A stretch of DNA of 42,655 nucleotides from an uncultured Clostridia bacterium (GTDB taxonomy: Bacteria; Bacillota; Clostridia; Christensenellales; Pumilibacteraceae), in contig CAKQDN010000015.1 of NCBI GenBank assembly GCA_934229275.1, forward strand, positions 1 to 42,655. Reading direction: 5' to 3'. Position 1 is the first letter of the stretch. Every line of letters begins with the position of its first letter. The position numbers and the translations under genes are program-made. The notes beneath the pieces are model-generated. The model was not told where the DNA came from, ran no database searches, and saw only the letters and a program-made list of their open reading frames with translations. Positions 1-8,685 of the stretch are shown one piece after another.

Positions 1-2748
1 GATGAGAGAGGCTTTTTTGCCGTCCGCCTCGCCGGTGAAGGTCATGCCGGCATAGCGTTTGACTTCCGACGTTTTATCGGCTTTCGCGGTGCGTTTGGCA
101 ACCATCGTAAAATCGTAGGATGTGTCGTCGAACACGACGCTGCCCTTTTCTCCTACGCTGCCGCCGACGAGGGAGAGTTCTGCCTTGCCCCACTTGACTT
201 CGTAGTAGTTGTCTGCGCCCTTTCTCTCGATCAGCCGCGTGCAAAGCGCGTAGCAAACCTTTTCGCCGCTGCTCTTTTCGATTAACGAAAAGACCTCTAT
301 GGTATACGCGGTGTACGTCGTGAAAATAACGTGATCGTCGGTGGAGTTGATTATAAGCGTATCGGAATATTCGTATTTGTCTTTCGGAAAGTAAATGAGC
401 GGGCGGAAATTGTTGGAAAACGGCATACGCATCGCGTTTTCGGGAACAAGCACGACGTTTCCGTCTTCGTAGTATGCGGTATATTTCGCCGTTGCGATCG
501 TGACGGAAAGGTTGTTTTCGCTGTCCGCTCCGTCGATTTTCGACTGCGAACCGTTGACGACGATTGCTCCGTCCGAGTCTATTATAAGGTCGCCGAGCCG
601 TTTGCCGGGCGCGGAGGGAACGACCGTGGCACTGCCGCCCGCGCTGTCCCAATCCTCTTCCGAGCCGCCTTCCGAGTAGTCCTCTTCCACTTCGGATTCG
701 ACAGCGGTCAGAACGCCGGTGAAGTACTCTCCGGATATTCCGTCGTCGATTACCGCAACGACGCACTGCGCCGAAACGTTTTTATAAGTGAGCGTCAAAA
801 CGTATCTCCCGGGCGTGAACGTATCGGCTTTTCCCTCGATCATATCGAAAGAAGGCTCGATTTTGTTCTTGCCGTCGGATATTTCGAACAGTTCATACGC
901 TTTGAGCGTTGCTCCGACGAAAACCACGCGGTCGTAAGCGGTTATTGCGACCGACGAGCGAATTACGAGCGTATACTCCGCCAAAACGGGTTCTGCGGAC
1001 GCTCCGTCGGGATAGACGGCGATACGGACGCGCTGTTCGCCTGCGTAAGAAAAGTCTATTGCTGTTTTAAGTTCGGCGTAGCAAGTGGCTCCGTCCACCC
1101 AGTCTTTATTGTCGGTGAGCGTGCGGCGCACGCCGTTTATCGTGACTCTGAGGTTGGAAAACGCGTCGAAAGACTGCGTTCCTTCCGCAAGCGTTACGAG
1201 AGGATTTATTACTTCCACCGAATAGAACGACGGTACGACTTCGTATACGACGGTAAAGCGCGCGTAGTCGAAGTCTACCGTTCCCGACCAGACGTCGGGC
1301 GGCGTGATGCAGTAGGGGACGGAAAGCGTGACTTCGTATTTGCCGAGCGTATCGAAATCGACGTTTTCGATTCCGCTCAAATATGATCCGGGGATAAGAT
1401 CGAACGAAATTCCGTTGACTTTAACCGAAAAATCGCCGATAAAGTCGTAGTTTTGCTTGTTTTCGCCTTTTTTTATTTTTACGGTTTCGGGAGCGGTTAT
1501 GACGACGCCCATGCGCACGAACACGACCGCGGTCGCGCTCTTACCGCCGTAACGCAGAGTTACGGTATTTTCGCCCACGCGTGTGTAGTCCACTTCTCCA
1601 TCGATCATGTCGGCGGTGACGGCGATTTCTTTTTCGCCTTCGTATATCTTAAAAAGACTTTTAAGGTCTATCGTTCCGCTGTTGGGATAAGTTTCTACGT
1701 TTTTTGCCGTTATCCGCACTTCGGACGGAGCGACAACTCGCACGGTGACGCTTTTACTTGCGGAAGAGTCCTGTTCGGAATAGGAAAAAGTAACGACGTA
1801 CTCGTTTCCCTCTTTCGCGTTTTCGAGCGAAGAGCGGTCTATCATGTCCAAGGTGACTTTTCTTGCTTCGCCCTTGACGAACAGCACGAAAAGCGACGTA
1901 AAATCGAACGCCTTTAACTGTTCGAGCGTCAGATCGACCGATTTATAGCACGCGTAGGCTTCAACCGTTTCGTAACGCAGAATACGCACGGTGAGCGTTG
2001 CTTTTTCGTTGCCTGCTTCTAAAACGAGCAGGTATTCGTTGGGCGTGTCGCTCTTTTCTTTTTTCAGCATATCGCGCGTGACGGGAATTTCATCGCCGTC
2101 CTCGATGAGCGTGAAAAGCGCGCAGAAGTCGAACGCATCCTCTTCTTCGTAGGGGATTTCCACTCTTTTTTGAGCCGTTTCTATTTTATAGATCGGCTTT
2201 TCCACCGTTACGGTGAGCGACGCGGTTTTATCGCCTGCGGACGCGGTTACGGTGTAGTCGCCGGGTTCGGGCTTAACGTCCCCCTTCAGCATGGAAGCGG
2301 ACAGCGGAACGTCGCGACCGTCCTCGGTCAGTTTAAAGTGTGCGGCGTAGTCGTAGCCTTCGACCTGTTTTTTCTTAATGAATATGCGCGCGGTCGTCGC
2401 GGAAAGCGTTATTTCGGGTTTTTTTACCGTGACTTTCAGCGACGCCTGTTCGTTCCCGTACTTGCACACGACCTTATATTCGCCGGGCTCGGGCATAACT
2501 GCCGAGCGGTCGATATACTCGTTTCTCACCGCCATCGAAACTCCGTTGTCGATAATAGCAAAATACGACGTGTAAACCATATCTGCCACGTCATATTTGC
2601 CTATTTCGATAGAGTCGCGAAGTGCGGTAACTTTGACGGTTTCGGCGGGAGCCGGGGGATTGTTGTCCTCCGTCTTTCCGCCGCAACCGGCAAGCACGAG
2701 AACGAACGAAGTTAAAAGCGCAATGAATAGTGTTACAATCTTTTTCAT
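1..2748 (-). CDS. Large repeat lipoprotein, 3' end cut by window edge
   Basis: The reading frame is open from the ATG at 2748 to base 1, giving at least 916 codons with no stop, so the C-terminus lies outside the window. The N-terminus is a lipoprotein signal peptide with lipobox LAGC (Cys22), so the mature protein should be lipid-anchored on the outer face of the membrane. Residues from about 36 to 680 are about eight tandem units of roughly 70-90 residues. Each has a pattern like F-x-L/I-x-x-x-G-x-x-I-x-V-x-x-x-M-I, then a P-G-x-Y-x-V-T-type strand, which resembles a bacterial Ig-like beta-sandwich. An acidic Ser/Gly/Glu linker follows, then an unrecognised beta-rich region. The start has GAGGA at good spacing. 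Only 39 bp separate it from the lipoprotein gene ending at 2788, so the two are probably cotranscribed. The role is unknown; surface adhesin or ligand binding is an inference. Confidence 0.85.
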   Translation of the reverse strand, partial: MKKIVTLFIALLTSFVLVLAGCGGKTEDNNPPAPAETVKVTALRDSIEIGKYDVADMVYTSYFAIIDNGVSMAVRNEYIDRSAVMPEPGEYKVVCKYGNEQASLKVTVKKPEITLSATTARIFIKKKQVEGYDYAAHFKLTEDGRDVPLSASMLKGDVKPEPGDYTVTASAGDKTASLTVTVEKPIYKIETAQKRVEIPYEEEDAFDFCALFTLIEDGDEIPVTRDMLKKEKSDTPNEYLLVLEAGNEKATLTVRILRYETVEAYACYKSVDLTLEQLKAFDFTSLFVLFVKGEARKVTLDMIDRSSLENAKEGNEYVVTFSYSEQDSSASKSVTVRVVAPSEVRITAKNVETYPNSGTIDLKSLFKIYEGEKEIAVTADMIDGEVDYTRVGENTVTLRYGGKSATAVVFVRMGVVITAPETVKIKKGENKQNYDFIGDFSVKVNGISFDLIPGSYLSGIENVDFDTLGKYEVTLSVPYCITPPDVWSGTVDFDYARFTVVYEVVPSFYSVEVINPLVTLAEGTQSFDAFSNLRVTINGVRRTLTDNKDWVDGATCYAELKTAIDFSYAGEQRVRIAVYPDGASAEPVLAEYTLVIRSSVAITAYDRVVFVGATLKAYELFEISDGKNKIEPSFDMIEGKADTFTPGRYVLTLTYKNVSAQCVVAVIDDGISGEYFTGVLTAVESEVEEDYSEGGSEEDWDSAGGSATVVPSAPGKRLGDLIIDSDGAIVVNGSQSKIDGADSENNLSVTIATAKYTAYYEDGNVVLVPENAMRMPFSNNFRPLIYFPKDKYEYSDTLIINSTDDHVIFTTYTAYTIEVFSLIEKSSGEKVCYALCTRLIERKGADNYYEVKWGKAELSLVGGSVGEKGSVVFDDTSYDFTMVAKRTAKADKTSEVKRYAGMTFTGEADGKKASLI

Positions 2749-2787
2749 ATCGTCCTCGCTTTATTTTTTGGTTTTGCCGACTTTTAT

Positions 2788-5472
2788 TTACTTTTTAAGC
2801 GACCATTCGCCCACTTTACGGAATTCGATGCCGAAATGAACGGTGCCGTTGTTGGTTACGACGATAAGTACGCCGTTTTTGATGTAAGTTACCACCTTAT
2901 CGGCGCCGCTTACGCCGCAGTTTACGGGCGAACGCTTGTATCCGCACTCGCCGAGTTTTGCGTCGAGAGCAGCCATTTTTACGTCGTAGTCGGCGATTTT
3001 GCTGTTTTCGTCGGCGTTTTCGCTTCTGGTGTTCATGGTAACGTAATCATAGTACAGTTTTTCGCCGCCCTGCTCTACCGTATTCCAGCCGAAGAACGGA
3101 CCGAAAAGCAGATCGCCGAACACTTCCATGAACACGCCGGGTTTGGGCAGATCGTTATAAGAATCGCCGAATACCGCGCGCATTACTTCTTCGCTGTTTT
3201 TAGTGGAAGTTTCGGTGGTCCAACCCAAGAGAGTGTGGTTGGGATAGTAGTATTTGGTGTCGTACTGATTCCATTCGGTTCTCCAAACTCTTTCGACGTA
3301 GTCGTTGAACACGCCTTCGGGAAGTTCGGTGGTGCCGACGTCGCTGTAAGTAGACGTACAGTAGCCGGTGTCACCGCGGGAAATCTGATAGGGGAACACG
3401 GTTTCGACAAGGTGTCCTTCTTCGTTGACGGCAATCTGCAACAAAATCGCGCCGTCCGCAACAGCGTTTTTGGCGTAGGTGTACTTGGACATCTGCATCG
3501 CGACGTCTTTGCTTACTTCGCTTGCGACAAGATAGAATTTGTAAATGAACGTGTTGCCGCTGCGTTTGCTCTCGTTGAACTGGAAAATGTTTGCGGAGAA
3601 GTCGAACGAAGGCATTGCGTCCTCGCGCAGAGTGCCGTAAATTCTTCTCGATCCGACCATTGCGGGCGTTTTGTTTCCGTCGGAATCGGACGAGTATTCG
3701 AACTGATCGTAGTAGGGTTTGCCGCTTACGCTGCCGTCGTCAATTTGTTTATATCCGGAATACGTCGTTCTGTACGCTTTTCCGTCATAAGTCGCTTCGT
3801 ACTTTATGGTGTTTTTGAAAAGTATCGCGTTTTCGGTGACGTATGCGATGCTTCCCACGGTACCGGTTGCAGAAGAGCCGTCGCGGACGGTGGTTCCGGT
3901 GCCCATGGTATAGACGGGAGTGCTTGCGCTGAATTCGTATTCGCCGGAAGAAGGCGTGTAGGTTGCCGTGTCTTTAAGCGAATAGGTGTAGTTGGTTGCC
4001 GCTTTGATTTCGTTCAAGCCCTTTTCGAGCAGTTCTTTAAGCGGAGTTCCTTTCATGCTCGTTCCGGTAGGTCCTTCGAGGGGAGTGGGCATAGCGACTT
4101 CGGTCGTTCCCACTTCGCCGATATACAGAGTTCCGATGAGGTACTGAGCAGCCACGGTCTTTTCTCCGTCGCTGTCCTTCCAGGTAGTGCTGTTGGACTT
4201 GAAAAGAATGGCGTCTACCTTACCGTTGTTTACGCGCAGATAGAGTTCTTCGATGGTTTCGCCGTTGCCGGGATTAAGTATCGAGGTAAGCGAAACTCCG
4301 AGACGCATCATAAGATAAGCGTCGATTGCGGCAGGCTTGGTCATATCGACTTTGCCGTCATCGCCGTAGAAATTGTCGCCGTATTTGTTTATGGTTTCGA
4401 TTTTGTAGCGATATCCGCCCGTTTTACCGCCTATTTCGATTGCTCCGTCGAATTCGAACTTATTGACGTCGAGTTGAGACAGGTGGTTGTAAAGGTGCAT
4501 TTCTTCCCAAACGGTGGGAACGCTGCCCGTGTCGGTGAGCGGGGCAACGACTGCTTCGTTGTGTCTGTCGATGTACGCGCGCATTGCGGCGTGACCGGTT
4601 ATTCCGGCTGCGTCGGTTACGGTGTTATCGCCGCGCAGATAGGTGCTGCTGATGACGTTGAAGATATTATCGACCGCGTTGTGTCTGGACGCCCATTTGC
4701 CGTCCTGCATGGTAACGGTCATATCGTATTCGTTGGTCCAACTGTTGGAATTCGTGACGTAGTCTTCGTATTTTTCGTAGACTTTTCCGGTTATGGTGAC
4801 CGAAGCGTTTCCTATTTCTGCGATCATAGCCGAAGTAAGATCGCCGACTTCACCCTGCGTTGCCTTCTTTTTGAGATAGAACGTGCAAGAAACTTTCTTG
4901 GTTTCGTCCGCTTTCGCGGTCGCGGTGATTTTGATGGTCATGTCAAGCGACGGAGATTTCGCCACGGTTACGAGACCGTTCTGATCGACGACAAGGAAAT
5001 CGGTGTTTTCCGACGACCAGATAACGCCCGTTTCATCCGCTCCGGTTACGGTTGCGGTAAGTTGAACGCTTTCGCCCTCGGTAATGTTTACCGTTTTCTT
5101 ATTGATGTCGATGGCAAGCGCTCTTCCCTTGACGACGGTAAACTGATGAGCGGCTTTCTTGCTCGTGTCCGCGTTTGCGGTTGCGATAATAGACACCGTT
5201 TTGTTTTCGGCAGGCGCCGCCACGACGGTTACCACGCCTTCCTGCGATACGGTAAGCACGTCCTCGTCGCTGCTGCTCCAGGTGACGGTTTTGTCGTCGG
5301 CACCGGTAACGGTGGCAACCAGTTTAATCGAGTCGCCCGCTTTGATTTCGGTGGCGGCTTGACCGATTACGACGTTTACTTCGCTCGATCCCTGCGATGC
5401 GCATGCAACCACGCCGAGAAGCATGGTCACCGCGAGCAGCGCTACGATTGCTCTTTTAAGAAACGTTTTCAT
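2788..5472 (-). CDS. Lipoprotein with two BIG2-type Ig-like domains
   Basis: This 894-aa surface lipoprotein has signal peptide residues 1-23 and lipobox VVAC (Cys24). Two bacterial Ig-like (BIG2) domains follow at about 33-115 and 118-200, with the family's T-V-T-W-S-S and G-x-V-T-V signatures. The remaining 690 residues match no domain I recognise. They are rich in Tyr, Thr and Gly, and their last 350 residues show the same order of motifs as the end of the lipoprotein at 5940-8510 (F-D-F-S-x-x-I-F, a V-F-G-x-x-x-x-x-L-P segment, P-F-F-G, Y-Y-D-Y-V), so the two are probably paralogues with different N-terminal modules. The AAGGAG ribosome binding site is 6 nt before the ATG, and a consensus promoter lies about 110 bp upstream. 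It is probably cotranscribed with the gene starting at 2748. The ligand is unknown. Confidence 0.9.
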   Translation of the reverse strand: MKTFLKRAIVALLAVTMLLGVVACASQGSSEVNVVIGQAATEIKAGDSIKLVATVTGADDKTVTWSSSDEDVLTVSQEGVVTVVAAPAENKTVSIIATANADTSKKAAHQFTVVKGRALAIDINKKTVNITEGESVQLTATVTGADETGVIWSSENTDFLVVDQNGLVTVAKSPSLDMTIKITATAKADETKKVSCTFYLKKKATQGEVGDLTSAMIAEIGNASVTITGKVYEKYEDYVTNSNSWTNEYDMTVTMQDGKWASRHNAVDNIFNVISSTYLRGDNTVTDAAGITGHAAMRAYIDRHNEAVVAPLTDTGSVPTVWEEMHLYNHLSQLDVNKFEFDGAIEIGGKTGGYRYKIETINKYGDNFYGDDGKVDMTKPAAIDAYLMMRLGVSLTSILNPGNGETIEELYLRVNNGKVDAILFKSNSTTWKDSDGEKTVAAQYLIGTLYIGEVGTTEVAMPTPLEGPTGTSMKGTPLKELLEKGLNEIKAATNYTYSLKDTATYTPSSGEYEFSASTPVYTMGTGTTVRDGSSATGTVGSIAYVTENAILFKNTIKYEATYDGKAYRTTYSGYKQIDDGSVSGKPYYDQFEYSSDSDGNKTPAMVGSRRIYGTLREDAMPSFDFSANIFQFNESKRSGNTFIYKFYLVASEVSKDVAMQMSKYTYAKNAVADGAILLQIAVNEEGHLVETVFPYQISRGDTGYCTSTYSDVGTTELPEGVFNDYVERVWRTEWNQYDTKYYYPNHTLLGWTTETSTKNSEEVMRAVFGDSYNDLPKPGVFMEVFGDLLFGPFFGWNTVEQGGEKLYYDYVTMNTRSENADENSKIADYDVKMAALDAKLGECGYKRSPVNCGVSGADKVVTYIKNGVLIVVTNNGTVHFGIEFRKVGEWSLKK

Positions 5473-5512
5473 AATATACTCCTTGATAATAATTTTTCTC
5501 TTTTACGCAAAA

Positions 5513-5550
5513 CGGCTCTCATGCATACATATCATTTTGCACCCGAGCCG
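5513..5550 (-). promoter_or_regulatory. 5' leader hairpin of the BIG2 lipoprotein mRNA
   Basis: Within the predicted leader between the promoter (-10 at 5579) and the start at 5472, CGGCTC pairs with GAGCCG and an inner TGCA pairs with TGCA, with mismatched 3-nt bulges between them. TTTTGCG follows on the transcribed strand. It could be an mRNA stabiliser or a weak attenuator. This is sequence inspection only. Confidence 0.35.
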
Positions 5551-5578
5551 TCCTTTCGCTTGTCGCGAATATAGTTAT

Positions 5579-5607
5579 ATTATATGCATGCAAGCCCTTT
5601 TTGTCAA
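5579..5607 (-). promoter_or_regulatory. Sigma-A promoter for the 2788-5472 gene
   Basis: On the minus strand TTGACA (5602-5607) and TATAAT (5579-5584) are separated by exactly 17 bp. Both hexamers match the sigma-70/sigma-A consensus at all six positions. The transcript would start near 5572 with a leader of about 100 nt. Confidence 0.85.
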
Positions 5608-5721
5608 GTGCGACGGTAAAAAAGCGTGTTTTTTTCACCGTATTATCAGATAAATGCGTATTTTTAAGGTTTTTTAGTGTGAAAAGTCGGTTTCAGCGCA
5701 CCAAAGTCTATTCTGCTTTGT

Positions 5722-5939
5722 AGGGGAGGGGTTCCCCCTCCCGCTATTATTTTTTGTTTAATAACGGACAGCCAACGGACGCCTGTCCCTACAGTAAGAG
5801 GTCAATAGTGCGCCTACCAAACTTTCCCCTGGCTCGAAAGTTTTTTGCTTACTTTTTTGTTTAAGCAGAAAAACACACTTCGTCCTTAACGTACACCTGA
5901 CTCAAAAGTTTTTTGCTTACTTTTTTACAAAAAAGTAAG
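5722..5939. repeat. Intergenic repeat mosaic A
   Basis: This fills most of the gap between the promoter of the gene at 5472 and the end of the gene at 5940. It holds, in order: a GC-rich perfect hairpin (GGGAGGGG, TT, CCCC-CTCCC) at 5722-5743; a hairpin with stem GGACAG/CTGTCC at 5765-5793; and two copies of a module containing AAAGTTTTTTGCTTACTTTTTT, at about 5833-5875 and 5901-5939. The second copy ends in the perfect 11-bp stem CTTACTTTTTT/AAAAAAGTAAG (5916-5939), which directly abuts the stop codon (5940-5942) of the next gene. The same modules recur at 26.2-26.5, 31.5-31.9, 33.2-33.7 and 42.2-42.5 kb. No coding capacity was seen. Confidence 0.8.
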
Positions 5940-8510
5940 TTAGTTCTGAACGGACGAGGTTTTCCACACATAAATTTTAAGGTCGAGGTCGTTCTGAGCG
6001 GCGTCGAGGTCGATGCGAACGGATATTTCGCCGTTTACATAATCGCCGTACGAATTTCTGACGAAGCCTTTTTCTATAAGCAGTTCCCGCACCTTTGCCA
6101 CCGCGCCGTTAATCGTGCGGTCGGTTTCGAGCAGAACGTCGTAATAAAGCGAGATTGCAGGCACGCCGTAATTCGAGCCGCCGGGTTTGACCGCCCACAG
6201 CATTGCAAGTCCGAACGTATCGCCGAGCGCTTCCCCGAAGAACGGCACTTTGTCGGCGAGTTGTTCGCTTCCGAAGAAGGAAACCATGTATTCGTACATC
6301 TGCTTGACCTGATCGTCGGATATAACGGTGAGCGACTCGTCTTTCCAGTCGGAAGGCGCTTTTCTCACGTCGAACGCGACGTCGTTTGCTTCATCCGGCA
6401 GAGTGGTCGCATTGAAGTCGCCGAACGTCAGTTCCACGATGCCGTAGAAATAGTCGAAATAGTAGTAGAACGACGCCTTCGTTATGTAGCCGTTTTCGAT
6501 GGTGACGTTGGTAACGTGCTGTGTGTCGAGAGGCTGACCGAATAAGTCGTAGCCGGTCGCAAACAGTCCGTAAAGCGCGATATCGCTACCCATTGACTTA
6601 TAAAAAGTGCTTGCGACGTGCGTCATGGGAGTGTCGGCAACGAAAGTAACCGCATCGCTGTCCTCATAAGTGAGAATGGTGCGGAAAATCTCCGGAGAGA
6701 ACGCGAACGTGGGTTTAGCGGTGGCGAACGGCTGATTATAGGCGCGGTTCGCAACATACGCCGCTTCGGTTCCGTCAGAGTCTTTGTAATAAGAATCGTA
6801 AAGCCCGTCGTTAATCTTTTTGAATCCGTAATCTTTGCCCGTGTAGTTAAGCACATAGTTGCCTGCGCTGTCGCGGGAAGGAATAGTGAACGGCTTGAAA
6901 TAAAGATGATCTTCGGTTATGTATTCGGTATAGCCAGAATAAGACATGGCGCCTGCCATAGACTGAAGATTTATAAAAGACGTCGTGTAACTTTTAAGCG
7001 CGCGCATGTTCTCGATTGCGGCGGCAAAATCGGAATAATATTTATTGTATTTTGCGTCGTGCGTATACTTCTCCGCTTTCTTGACCTCGACGTCGTCGCC
7101 GTAGTTGACCATAACGGTCAGTTCGTTGTGACCGACATAGTTAGCCGCCAGCGTGTAGTCGGGTTCGGACTGCGAATAGAAGCCCACGACCGCTCCGTCC
7201 TCGATGACGAGATATACGTTTTGCGGCTTAAAGTCGTAGGGGTTGGAAGCGGCGACCATGCGCGTCGGCAAAGTCGAATCCGCTCCGACGTATTTATACT
7301 TCCACTGCTTTTCGTCGAAATCGAAATCGGACAGCGACAGACCCTTAAAAGGATTATAAAAGCCGCTTGCCTGCCAGGTTACGGGTTGATTGTCGTCGTC
7401 CGTAAGAGTCTGATATTGCTCTTCGTTCATGAAATCGACGCCGACCGCAGCCGCGTATCCGTCGTTGTTCTTATAGTATAAGCCGCTCGTAAGACTCGTG
7501 GAAGTATCGACGTACTGAGCATACCAGTATTCGCCGTCCATTGCGGTGGAGGTGACGTAGGTGAAACTTTTTTCGTACTCTTCGCGCAGACCCGCTTTAT
7601 ACAGATTGATGGTCATAAAACCGTCGAACGCCACTTTATCGGCATCGGCGAGGTCTGCAAGCATATCCTGCGTGAGCGCGGGCTTGGAGAATACGGTAAT
7701 GGTTTTCTCGTCGTACTTTTTCGGATTGAGATTGCTCGTCGCGCGGACGGTGACGGTGGTGTCGGACGGAACGTCGTTTGCCGTTACAACGCCCTTTTCG
7801 GCGTCGATTTCGGCATTCTGCTGTCCGTCGGTAATGCTCCAGGTAACGCTCGAATCGCCGAACGCGTTTTCCACGGTTGCATTGAGCGCAAGCGATTTAC
7901 CGCTGTACAAGCCGCCTTCGTACGTAATTTTTACCGTAATCGCTCCCAATCCGGCGAAACTTACGCGTTCGCTTTCGGGCGAGGTTTTGTAGTGCGCAGC
8001 CGTTGCGTAAACGTATGCGTCGAACTCGTCGTCGGTGTTTTCGGGCGTGAACGAAGTCGCGATCGTTTTATGTTCCGTTCCGTTTACGACGACAACGTAT
8101 TCCGTCGCGTTTTCGACCGCGTCCCACTTTATTTCGCCCCTGACCGAGCAGGTTACGTTTGCCGGGGCGGAAAGCGTTCCTTTTATTTCGTACGCTTTGC
8201 CGGTCGCCTCGGGGCTGGGGTCGGACGGAGCATAGCCTTCCGCCGTCGCATACACGCTGTAAACGTAGTCGCGCGAAGTGTTTCCCACCTGAAACTCGGT
8301 TTTTTCGGCGGAGTAGTTTATTCCGTCTATAACGACGACGTACATCGTCGCGTTCTCGACCTCGTCCCAGGTAATAAGACCGGTTTCCGAACAAGCGACG
8401 TTTTGCGGCGTAGCCAGTTTTGTTTTACTATCGGTCGGTTTGCACGCGAAAAAGCACGCGCTTATCGCGACTACGCAGAGTATTGCCGCGAGGACTTTCA
8501 ATTTTTTCAT
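5940..8510 (-). CDS. Lipoprotein with two fibronectin III-like domains and one Ig-like domain
   Basis: This is an 856-aa protein. The ATG at 8510 is chosen over the longer frame (to 8615) because AGGAGG lies just upstream of it and it opens directly into a lipoprotein signal peptide (lipobox FFAC, Cys23; Cys19 is less likely). Two fibronectin III-like repeats (about 34-108 and 112-184) share I-T/K-W-D-E/A-V-E-N-A-T-x-Y-V-V-V. A BIG2-like domain follows (about 190-275, V-T-W-S-I, G-V-V-T). The C-terminal 580 residues are unrecognised but resemble the C-terminal part of the lipoprotein at 2788-5472. The subtilase gene ends 175 bp upstream, so cotranscription is possible; a weak TTGCAA/TATAAG pair with an 18-bp spacer in the gap could be a separate promoter. 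Function is unknown; it is probably a surface-exposed binding protein. Confidence 0.88.
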   Translation of the reverse strand: MKKLKVLAAILCVVAISACFFACKPTDSKTKLATPQNVACSETGLITWDEVENATMYVVVIDGINYSAEKTEFQVGNTSRDYVYSVYATAEGYAPSDPSPEATGKAYEIKGTLSAPANVTCSVRGEIKWDAVENATEYVVVVNGTEHKTIATSFTPENTDDEFDAYVYATAAHYKTSPESERVSFAGLGAITVKITYEGGLYSGKSLALNATVENAFGDSSVTWSITDGQQNAEIDAEKGVVTANDVPSDTTVTVRATSNLNPKKYDEKTITVFSKPALTQDMLADLADADKVAFDGFMTINLYKAGLREEYEKSFTYVTSTAMDGEYWYAQYVDTSTSLTSGLYYKNNDGYAAAVGVDFMNEEQYQTLTDDDNQPVTWQASGFYNPFKGLSLSDFDFDEKQWKYKYVGADSTLPTRMVAASNPYDFKPQNVYLVIEDGAVVGFYSQSEPDYTLAANYVGHNELTVMVNYGDDVEVKKAEKYTHDAKYNKYYSDFAAAIENMRALKSYTTSFINLQSMAGAMSYSGYTEYITEDHLYFKPFTIPSRDSAGNYVLNYTGKDYGFKKINDGLYDSYYKDSDGTEAAYVANRAYNQPFATAKPTFAFSPEIFRTILTYEDSDAVTFVADTPMTHVASTFYKSMGSDIALYGLFATGYDLFGQPLDTQHVTNVTIENGYITKASFYYYFDYFYGIVELTFGDFNATTLPDEANDVAFDVRKAPSDWKDESLTVISDDQVKQMYEYMVSFFGSEQLADKVPFFGEALGDTFGLAMLWAVKPGGSNYGVPAISLYYDVLLETDRTINGAVAKVRELLIEKGFVRNSYGDYVNGEISVRIDLDAAQNDLDLKIYVWKTSSVQN

Positions 8511-8685
8511 AAATACTTCCTCCTGTTTGTCGAAGCGATGACCGTTCGGTGCGAACGACGTGACACCGTCTCTTATAAGACGCCGACGGGCGCGATTGCA
8601 AAGTAGCAAACGCACCCGAAGCCGTTTCCGCGCGAATTAACCAAACGCGCCGTTAATTTGTTTTATTACGATAGCCGGAACAGAA

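Noticed and set aside
2836..5574. A 912-aa open frame on the plus strand opposite the BIG2 lipoprotein
   Set aside because: It lies fully antisense to a gene with signal peptide, known domains and a strong ribosome binding site. Its translation is low-complexity and rich in Phe, Val, Arg and Gly, as expected for an antisense shadow when the true gene avoids TTA, CTA and TCA codons.
5541..8625. Shared GCACCCGA(A)GCCG string in the leaders of two lipoprotein genes (5539-5550 and about 8610-8625)
   Set aside because: Only about 12 bp, not seen before other lipoprotein genes here, and the surrounding folds differ; chance cannot be excluded.
8633..8656. AATTAAC/GTTAATT dyad after the subtilase gene as a terminator
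   Set aside because: The stem is AT-rich and weak and lacks a T-run, so I do not call it a terminator.
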